Shown piece after piece: positions 55,971 through 64,000 of a stretch of DNA of 64,000 bases. Numbering within the stretch: position 1 is the stretch's first letter; each line of letters begins with the position of its first letter. Below the pieces are notes generated by a model. The model saw nothing but the letters and a program-made list of their open reading frames with translations. It had not been told where the DNA came from and made no database searches. Source of the stretch: Blepharisma stoltei (Eukaryota > Ciliophora > Heterotrichea > Heterotrichida > Blepharismidae); assembly GCA_914767885.1 (NCBI GenBank), contig CAJZBQ010000045.1, positions 647,001 to 711,000 on the forward strand, in the 5' to 3' direction. A program made the translations under genes and the position numbers.

Positions 55971-56313
55971 TACTTCCCCCTCTGTGAGAGAACAAAAAAA
56001 TTGTGTTCGCTTACGGAGGGTTATTTTTTTTTTAATATATTTTTATAGAATTTTTTTTCTTCAAAATTTAAAAAAATTCCAAATTTCAAACATTGAGAAG
56101 CAAAAATTAATTTATTAGAGAAATTTAAAGTTTTAAAATGCAAGATGTTTTAAATTAAACAGAATTAGCTAGAGATTTCATTATAATACTTATCATTTAT
56201 ATATCAAAATTATTTTTTTATAAAAAAATTTTATTTTCTCACGGAGGGGTGAATTTTTGGGCAAAAAATAGGATTTTTCCAATAGTTTTTGTTCGCTCAC
56301 AGAGGGGGGGAGC
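55971..56313. mobile_element. Family A element, intergenic, 343 bp
   Basis: TA at 55971-55972 and 56314-56315. Left end CTTCCCCCTCTGTGAGAGAAC with inverted partner. Right end inverse GTTCGCTCACAGAGGGGGG. Core AAACAGAATTAGCTAGAG. Confidence 0.85.
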
Positions 56314-56606
56314 TAGCATGCAAAGAGTTTTATATTAAATTAAACAAGACTGTATATTCTTACCTGCTGCCTTAATTTCCTATTCATTTTTAATATCTAG
56401 ACATTTACATCAAATAAGTTAAAAATAATTTATACTATTTGCATAGAATAAAAAATATATCTACTGGCTAGCCTGTCTATTTTCAAATATAAAATAGGAT
56501 AAAGGAGTCCCAGTATGAATGCGTTTATTCTATGCAATTGAGATATTATTATGGCTATAATAATTAATAATTTGTATCTCTTTGCCTATTTTAGTTATTG
56601 CGCATC

Positions 56607-58042
56607 TTATTTAGTAAATGGGTTTCCATCCATAAACCCATCTACATCACTAATAGTAAATTCATTAAAAATTCCTTTAAAATTCGATTTCATTCACTCA
56701 GCTCTTCTTGATTTCTTGAAAAATCATTTATTATGCATAACCCTTTCCAATCTGAAAGAGTGAAACTCTAATTTTTCTGGGTTTTCATCTCCTTCCACAA
56801 TATTCCCATCTTTGTCTACTACTAGCAGTTTAAAGGAACTAGTAAAGCCTACGTCCAAAACATACATATGAATTGATCGAAATTTCAAGGCCATCCTTAG
56901 ATTTGCTAAATGTTCTTTAAATGGTGATATATCGTCTAGCTTATTAAGGTTCTTCAAGTCAAGCGAGTACATTTTATCGTCATAGCCACGATCTTTATAT
57001 CCTTGTAAATGTTTAGAGAAAAACCTAAAAGAATAATATTCACGATTTTTACGAAAATCAGGCAAACTATTTTGGAGAATTTTATAGTTGGATTTTGGCA
57101 AATTCAAGTTTCGATAAGGAAGCAAATTACCTATATATTTGGTTCTACCTAAATATATTGTTTTGGACCTTTCTATATCTCCAATTGATTTAATTGCGTA
57201 CCCTTGACCTTTAAAAGATATCATTGAATCCTTGATTTTTTTATACAAGTTTCATTCACATAGATCTTCTAGGTCTTGAATTCTATTATTTGCAAGTAAA
57301 GATAAGAATAATCCACAGCTACGACTTGCATCTTTGAGCATTTTGGCATGAAAATAGTTTAAAATTCTATCAATATTATTTAGAGACTTAATCTTAATTA
57401 CTGAAAGACCTTACCCCAGTGTTAATGCAGCCGCCAAGGATCCCCCTAGGGAGCGTAACTGTGCTCAACTCCAACAATTTGTCAACAAGTCGAATGCGGT
57501 ATCTTCTAGCTACTGATGCCGTGTAAAACTAGAATTAGGGTTTCTTCGAACTTGAGCCGAGTAGATACCTGTAGCAGATTACGGATATCTGCACCTTGAC
57601 ACGTGTCTCTGGGATAGCTTGATCTAGTCAAGTAAAGTCAATGGGTAGGTGCCTACTCTAGAAACTACTAGAAAACGGGTTGACCGTTGTGGTAAAGGTC
57701 ACAACACATGGAATTGCGGTGTGAGATCCACCTTCGGTCCTGAAGGACGTTGCCAGGTTATCTCTTTCCAACCACAGGGACCAAATTAAAACTCCCTTAG
57801 ATATACATAATCCATTTGTCTGAACTATATCACGACTGATTTCTCGCCTATTTCGCCTTGACCTTGAGATTTGAATAAATTGTCTCAAGAATTCAGTTTG
57901 CTTCGATCTCCTTTTATATATTCTTTAAATCAATGTCTTTTGAGTAGAATTGCAACGGGAAGTCAACTAAATCTTGGATGATTGCCTTAGGATGTATATG
58001 GTAAGGATATGGAGGTAAAATCTTTCTAGGCAATATTTTCAT
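56607..58042 (-). CDS. Unknown protein, possibly Tim44-like, with an insertion
   Basis: From ATG 58042 (MKILPRKILPPYPYHIHPK) the frame runs to about 57940, is interrupted by a GC-rich ~500-bp segment, resumes at about 57390 (IKIKSLNNIDRILNYFHAKM...), and reads LFLSLLANNRIQDLEDLCEWNLYKKIKDSM through two TGA-Trp to TAA at 56607-56609. The ANNRIQDLEDLCE...LYKKIKDSM segment recalls the Tim44/MBA1/mL45 domain, but only faintly. About 280 residues. Starts 13 bp after the DOT1-like stop, same strand. Confidence 0.5.
57391..57940. mobile_element. GC-rich insertion in the 56607-58042 gene
   Basis: About 500 bp of GC-rich sequence between AT-rich coding parts of the same protein. Left end has CTTAATCTTAATTA simple sequence. 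No clear target duplication. TA-to-TA joins can keep the frame (DIDL-IKIKSL) but are not unique. Confidence 0.4.
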
Positions 58043-58054
58043 TTTTATTATAAT

Positions 58055-58735
58055 TTAATTAGATATTTTTTGTTGAATATAGACTGTTGCTTCGCCTCAG
58101 CTCATTTTCTTTGTTATTGTCTCATGCACAGTCCATTTTGATGACTCAAGTACTCAACTTGTGGTTAAGATCCAAGTTCCAATTTTTACCGGAAAATCTG
58201 AAATCCTTCTCATCATGTCTGGGCTGTAGCATGTAGAATTGGCGAATATGAAATCTGCGTCAGCCCATCCTCTCTCAAACATATCGACATTCTCGAAAAT
58301 TACTTCAGCGTGGCATGCTTCTGATCTACCTATGATTTCATCATACTTTTCTTTCATATTTAAAGATATGTCATATAAGCTATGCAGTAATTCCAGACCA
58401 ACACATTTTTGAAAATTATGCAGCAAAGCAGCTGCTATCACACATTTTCCAGATCCGGATCCTAAATCATAAAATACTCCGCCACTTGGAATCCCTCCAT
58501 ATCGATTTTTTATAGTTTCGAAGACTTCACCTATAGAATAAAAATCGATTTCACCATATACAAAAGTTGAAGATTTTATACTGCAGCTAGTTCTTTCAGC
58601 TTTGCTTGCATTTTTAGCAATTTCATATGTCCAATCTCCAACTATTTGGTTAAATATTGCGCCTCTTCTATTTAGTTCCAGCTTTGACTCATCAGATAGT
58701 ATATAAGGATTATCAGATTCATTGAGGAAATCCAT
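58055..58735 (-). CDS. DOT1-like histone methyltransferase
   Basis: A 226-residue protein with the DOT1-type SAM-methyltransferase core: YGEIDFYSIGEVFETI, GGVFYDLGSGSGKCVIAAAL, CVGLELLHSLYDISLNM, FANSTCYSPDMMRR. DOT1 methylates H3K79 in other eukaryotes. Target here is inference. The TGA after LTTS is Trp and the frame continues to TAA at 58055-58057. Start MDFLNESDNPY. Normal compact ciliate DOT1 length. Confidence 0.75.
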
Positions 58736-58792
58736 TTGCTTTTTCTAGAATTAATCAATTAATTATAATCATATTAAAATTTATCTCAAATC

Positions 58793-61585
58793 TTAACCAA
58801 TAAATCTTATTAGAAATAGCTGGATAGCATAAAAAATAACGCCTTGATAGGTATGCTCCCACTTTATCGGTGCCAAAAACACACGACTTGATATTTTTGC
58901 AATCAAGCAAAAGCCAAGGAAAAATACGCACTTTAAGAAAACAAACATGTGTATCATCGTCCAAGCTGTGTACATTTTCCCCCAATTACTGACTTGGACC
59001 CAGAGATTATGAAGGCCAAAGCACAGGAAAATTGTAAAAAAATACCCAGTGTGAGGAGAGTATTCATAGCTGTGATCTGAAGCTGAAATATAAAAAAAGC
59101 TGTATAATGCAGCTAAAGTTATACAAATTCAGTTTCTTATAGGCCTAGCTCGTATAGTTGATGGGAATGATACATATAAAAATTGTGTGACGACTGGAAC
59201 TCCAAAATCAATGCATAGAATCCCAAAACTTGATGGCACTAGTCCACTATAAAGACTAGCTCCCCATGTTAGAAAGCAAAATCATTGGAATAATCCCTAT
59301 CTTATGGAAATCAACCTCACTTTGTTAGCAGGCAAAGTATTGGTATATTATATATATATATATTTAATAACTATATCTCCAGCTAATTATTGCATTTTTG
59401 GCAACTTGCATCCTAAAATATATTATAAATTAACTTGGATATTTCATTTTTAATATTTACAATAAGCTTTATATAAAACTTTAAAAAATATCTCTGTCGC
59501 AAAAATTCTCCTCGCTAATTAAAGAAAGGCAGCAGTAAGCAAAATATGTGTAAAACATGGTATTAAAGACCCCACAACCGCTTGAAAAATAAATAAAGTC
59601 ACTTTTCTAGCATTTTTCAGTTCAATTACAGCATTGAGGAAATCATCAACCCCTTTATCAGACAGCATAACTAAGTCTGAAATTGCTTTCACTTCTTTCG
59701 TATTAGTCTTGTGGGTCATTGATATTTGAGAAATTTTGAGTGCAAGCGAGTTTCTTCCAAAATATGCTGATTTTTTGTCTTTGTAGTTTTCTATTAAGTG
59801 GCAAGTGTCATAAGTTGATAATGAAGGGATCATGCTGAATCGATTGTTTTCAATTATTCTAGGATTCTTTTTAATTTGGTCTGGGAAGTAAATCATTGGG
59901 TCATTAGGAAGCTTGCCTAGATCATACACCTCTGGATCATGCTTGAGAAATCCTGAAGTAAGAGACAAGTTTACCAAATACTCTTTGGATTCTGGCCCAA
60001 TCGCCACTATATTTATTCCTAAATCTGACGCAAGTTGAGCCCATTGTGATGCATTATTAGTGTGTTCTCTAATTCCCAGAATCCCAATAAGTGAGAAATT
60101 AAACATATCAGTCGTTATTCCAGACTCTTCAATTTTTTCAAGACTTTGAGGAAGCACATCTGAATATGCCAAGGCCAAGCATTTTATTCCATGATTTGCG
60201 AAGTCATCTATAATTGTAGCGAAATAACTTATATCAACAGGCATAAGTTTTCCATTCACATACATTTCTTTGGAGTTTTTCAAAACGTCCTTGGCATCGC
60301 CTAGTAAAATCCCACTAAAAGCAAGTTTGTCTTTATCATTAATGACTGCCAAGGTAAACTTGTTTTTCTCTGACATGTTTATCTTGTAAATTGTATCGTA
60401 ATCTTTTTTACTTATTTCTAAGTCAGCTAAAAAGTTGATTAAAGCTTTTTCAAAAGGAGCTTTATATTGATCATCTTCTGAATCTTCTTCTGACTCATTA
60501 GGCATTTTTGACTTTAAAACAACATCTATTAGGTCAATTAGCAGTTTAAAGTCCTTGGGCTTGCTTTTCAAGGCTTCGGATGCAGTCATCAGCTTTCCTT
60601 CGATAAAGACCTGCTCGACTTCTTTTTGACTATTGAGCAGGGCATATCTAGTATCGATAAAAAGAGTTTTTATTTTTGTGAGTTCTTTATATGCGTCTGT
60701 ATTTTTTGGATAAATATTGTTCTTTAGCAATACATGGCTGTGAGAAGAGGTATTAATTCCTTTCGAAAAATTTCAATAATGAGGCATTTTTATAAAAATC
60801 AAAAGTAAAGCAATTGCTGATACATACCAAGGTCTGGTACCAAATCCATATCTAAATAATACCAATCCTATTCATAAAATGCCCACGAAAGCTAGCCATT
60901 TAGAGTCGTTGTCATTTTCAAAATAGTCAATTTTGCTTAACTTTGCTAAAAATGTGTCTTTTCCAGTTTTCAATACAATTCCAAGCCCTTTTCCACTTTC
61001 AACTATTGATCCTTGGAAAGCCATATTTGGGCTTCTATAGTAATTGCCACTCCCATTTATTTCTCCTATATGAACTCCTTCTTTCCCAAATAAGCTGCAC
61101 CCATTAATGACAGGTTTAATACTCCCCACATTAACAAGCCTTATATCAGCCGGAATGGTCATTGGTTCTTGTATTTGGATCACATCTCCACGGACTAAGA
61201 ATTTGCTTTCAACCATATTTGAGGTCCCATTCCTTATGGCTGGCACCATAGAGTCTATTGTTGGGAATTCTGGATATTGCCGAGTAAATGCTTTTATTAT
61301 GAATAGAGCCACTGTGAATAGAATAATAAATATATGAGAAAGTATATGTGATGGGCCTGTATTAGCAATTTCTGCCATGAGGGTTGTAAAGAGAATGCAA
61401 TAAAGAATGAAAATTCGATTTATGTATAGTTGGGTAAGGACTGTAGGCTTGTGAGTTGGCAATATGTTATAGCCAGTTTCTACAAGACGGTCTGCGATTT
61501 GGACGTGGCTTAAGCCTTGAGTGGTTGATGTGAGACCAAGACTTTGCATCAGATCATCTAGTGGAATTAAATGCTCCTTTTCCAT
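58793..61585 (-). CDS. P-type ATPase-like protein without catalytic motifs
   Basis: Overall architecture of a type II P-type cation ATPase: N-terminal segment (LGLTSTTQGLS), actuator region (RGDVIQIQEPMTIPADIRLVN), P-domain region, and C-terminal membrane helices (GASLYSGLVPSSFGILCIDF, like Na/K-ATPase ILCIDLGTD). At the DKTGTLT site it has IDTRYALLNSQ. At TGDGVNDSPAL it has MLSDKGVDDFLNAV. At MVTGD it has IVAIGPES. So the key catalytic residues besides one Asp are missing, and it is likely inactive. IES 59257-59535 removal gives HILL-SLYSGLVPSS. About 840 residues. TGA-Trp used. Confidence 0.72.
59257..59535. mobile_element. Family A IES in the P-type ATPase-like gene, 279 bp
   Basis: TA at 59257-59258 and 59536-59537. 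Removal joins codons CTT-AGT and aligns the helices with Na/K-ATPase spacing. Left end TAGCTCCCCATGTTAGAAAG, right end inward TACTGCTGCCTTTCTTTAA; diverged family A with inverted core TTGCATCCTAAAATAT. Confidence 0.8.
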
Positions 61586-62539
61586 ATTAAACAAATTTCT
61601 AAATTGATATCTACTTATAATGTGGCACAAAAAAGGGATTTTTTACTATTTATTTACATTTCATTTTTATATCGTTTTCGACATTTTGCAAATTTTGGTT
61701 TTGTTGCTACTGTATGCTCATATATATGGCTAATTGACCTCTTAATTCCTGAGCCATGACTTATCGGGACTCGAAACCTTGGGGAGAAAGCGAGGTGTTA
61801 ATTTGCACCCGCCTAGGTTTTAAAGTTGCAGGTGGATAGGCGATGATGAGCTGACCTGCCTAAGTCAAATTCTGGAGCAAATTTTCCGCATAAGAAATAG
61901 GACATGAAATTCGAAAAGATTCTTCTATCAGTGTTAGTGCCTACTGGGACACTTACCCTAAGCAATACCAACAATTGCTCCTAAGCTTCAAGTTTTCATT
62001 TTAGTCAGCTAAATAGAAAGTTCGACCATTTGAATTTTATCCGACAAGGTGACACAAACTTTCAGACTTCAAGTAGCCCAGGTCCTCTCTGGAAGGAGCA
62101 GGACAGCTCAAGCCATGTCGAGGTTTGGCGAGCAAGTGGTGGAGCTTATGGAAGCGAATCGAGAGATTAACCCTGCAGAGGCTTCTCAATAATCTAAAAT
62201 ATCGATAACGCTACTGATGGTTCTATTTGTAAAAATTATAGAAAAGCTTGAAAAATCCATTTCTCTTATGATCTAATGCATGAATCTGTTTCTATCTCCA
62301 CAATTTTATCCTTCTTTATAACTTTCATAGCGAACAGCTCGACAAGTAATTCAATTAATTTTAAACTGAACAGCAGCTTAAAGCTATTTAACTAAAAATT
62401 ATCAACAAAAGACATGCAATAAGCTCATGTAACACATCCTAGCCAAATAAACTTATTACGTCATACAAATCTAACAACCATTCCAAAGATGATATCAGCC
62501 TATTTAGTAGTTAAAAATGTTTAGCATTACAATAGTTTA
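61586..62539. other. Intergenic region with a GC-rich block
   Basis: About 61750-62170 is GC-rich and shares ACCTTGGGGAGAA with the insertion at 1712-2125, so it is likely an old SINE-like copy. The rest is AT-rich with no frame. Confidence 0.45.
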
Positions 62540-62761
62540 CTACTTGACCCCATGGAACATCTTATAAGTACAGCTAAGATATTCCCTTCTAATGTTTTTA
62601 ACTAGATCCTCGTTACCATCCATCCTTGCTTCTTCGAATTTCAAAGTTTCTTTCTGACACAACGCTTGGGCTTGAGCTCCTTTGGTGATTAAAGCCTTTC
62701 CAGCAGCTAACATAGCTCCAGGAAATGCTAAAAATTTAAGCGCCAAAGAGTTGTTTGACAT
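62540..62761 (-). CDS. Small unknown protein
   Basis: A 73-residue frame, MSNNSLALKFLAFPGAMLAA to TAG. The first ~30 residues are hydrophobic/Ala-rich and could be a membrane or organelle-targeting segment. The remainder is polar and helical (KETLKFEEARMDGNEDLVKN). No family recognised. Confidence 0.5.
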   Translation of the reverse strand: MSNNSLALKFLAFPGAMLAAGKALITKGAQAQALCQKETLKFEEARMDGNEDLVKNIRREYLSCTYKMFHGVK

Positions 62762-62845
62762 TTTGATATATTTTATTATTATTCATGGAAGCTCCATTAA
62801 TTAATTTTTCTTGACTATTTAACGATTTTTAAAGCATATTGCACA

Positions 62846-63010
62846 ATGGAAAATTGTTACTATTTTTTTGGATGGTGGGTAGGCTATTTTCGATCCAATG
62901 ATGAGTGCATATTATTAGATTCTTTCTTTAAGAGTTATCATAATTTTTATGAATTGTCTGGATGGAAATTCAAGCTAAATTCTTATAGGGAAATATATAA
63001 GGAAACATAA
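62846..63010 (+). CDS. Very short possible gene
   Basis: 54 residues from ATG 62846 to TAA 63008-63010, rich in aromatic residues and Cys (MENCYYFFGWWVGYFRSNDE). Could be a small peptide or chance. Codon use is not distinctive. Confidence 0.25.
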   Translation: MENCYYFFGWWVGYFRSNDECILLDSFFKSYHNFYELSGWKFKLNSYREIYKET

Positions 63011-63093
63011 TAGTTAATCAAATTTTGAGGAAATTGAAGAGAAGAATTGCTTTCTCTAGGAATGGAAATTCTTTATAATACAAAGTGCTGTAA

Positions 63094-64000
<907 letters not shown>

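Overview
The window reads as germline (micronuclear) DNA of a heterotrich ciliate, most like Blepharisma. Four things in the sequence support this. (1) UGA is read as Trp inside conserved proteins, for example the double-E loop SEWMGYFLLYE of PRMT1 (TGA at 63553-63555) and the AFLHW tail of a tubulin, while every confident gene ends in TAA or TAG. (2) The clear introns are only 15-16 nt. (3) More than 20 AT-rich segments flanked by TA direct repeats interrupt genes, and removing each with one TA rejoins the frame, often at conserved motifs. These are internal eliminated sequences (IESs). (4) The genes are otherwise compact, with short AT-rich spacers. That this is Blepharisma is inference; the genetic code and gene structure are seen directly.

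Layout. 1-11.6 kb: coiled-coil and unknown proteins, casein kinase 2 beta, Arp3 (one IES), a mitochondrial bL28 protein, an MGxCGS membrane-anchor protein, histone H2A.Z and another coiled-coil protein. 12.1-20.4 kb: a hybrid histidine kinase cut by three IESs, an MFS transporter, a LITAF-like protein, a small membrane protein and an Sfi1-like repeat protein. 20.8-23.8 kb: a non-coding element with ~220-bp terminal inverted repeats, filled with a ~189-bp satellite that carries three smaller IES-like elements. 24-34.3 kb: a TMEM165/GDT1 transporter, a MORN-repeat protein, coiled-coil proteins, HMG-CoA lyase, an EVG1-like protein and an MGRN1-like RING ligase. 34.3-37.3 kb: gene-poor, with SINE-like insertions and a possible dead gene. 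37.3-50.6 kb: ATP synthase beta, a cysteine-rich secreted protein, a potassium channel, two stefin-type cystatins, a large unknown protein and asparaginyl-tRNA synthetase with four insertions. 50.7-64 kb: a divergent beta-tubulin, a kelch protein, a DHHC acyltransferase, an unknown/Tim44-like protein, a DOT1-like methyltransferase, a P-type-ATPase-like protein without catalytic motifs, and the start of PRMT1.

Two kinds of mobile DNA overlie the genes. The first is TA-bounded IES/MITE-like elements. Family A has ends like TACTCCCCCTCCGTGAGCGA and family B has ends like CTCCCCCTTTAAATTGGAAC; others are unrelated or very short. The second is GC-rich, SINE-like insertions of about 370-610 bp with 12-18 bp target-site duplications (TSDs) and simple-repeat tails. 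Several of these also interrupt reading frames (CK2 beta, MORN, AsnRS, the cysteine-rich protein and the 979-2464 gene). In CK2 beta and MORN the duplication contains a TA, so a TA-to-TA excision would restore the gene exactly. In the cysteine-rich protein and the 979-2464 gene it would not. All CDS spans below are germline coordinates that include these interruptions.
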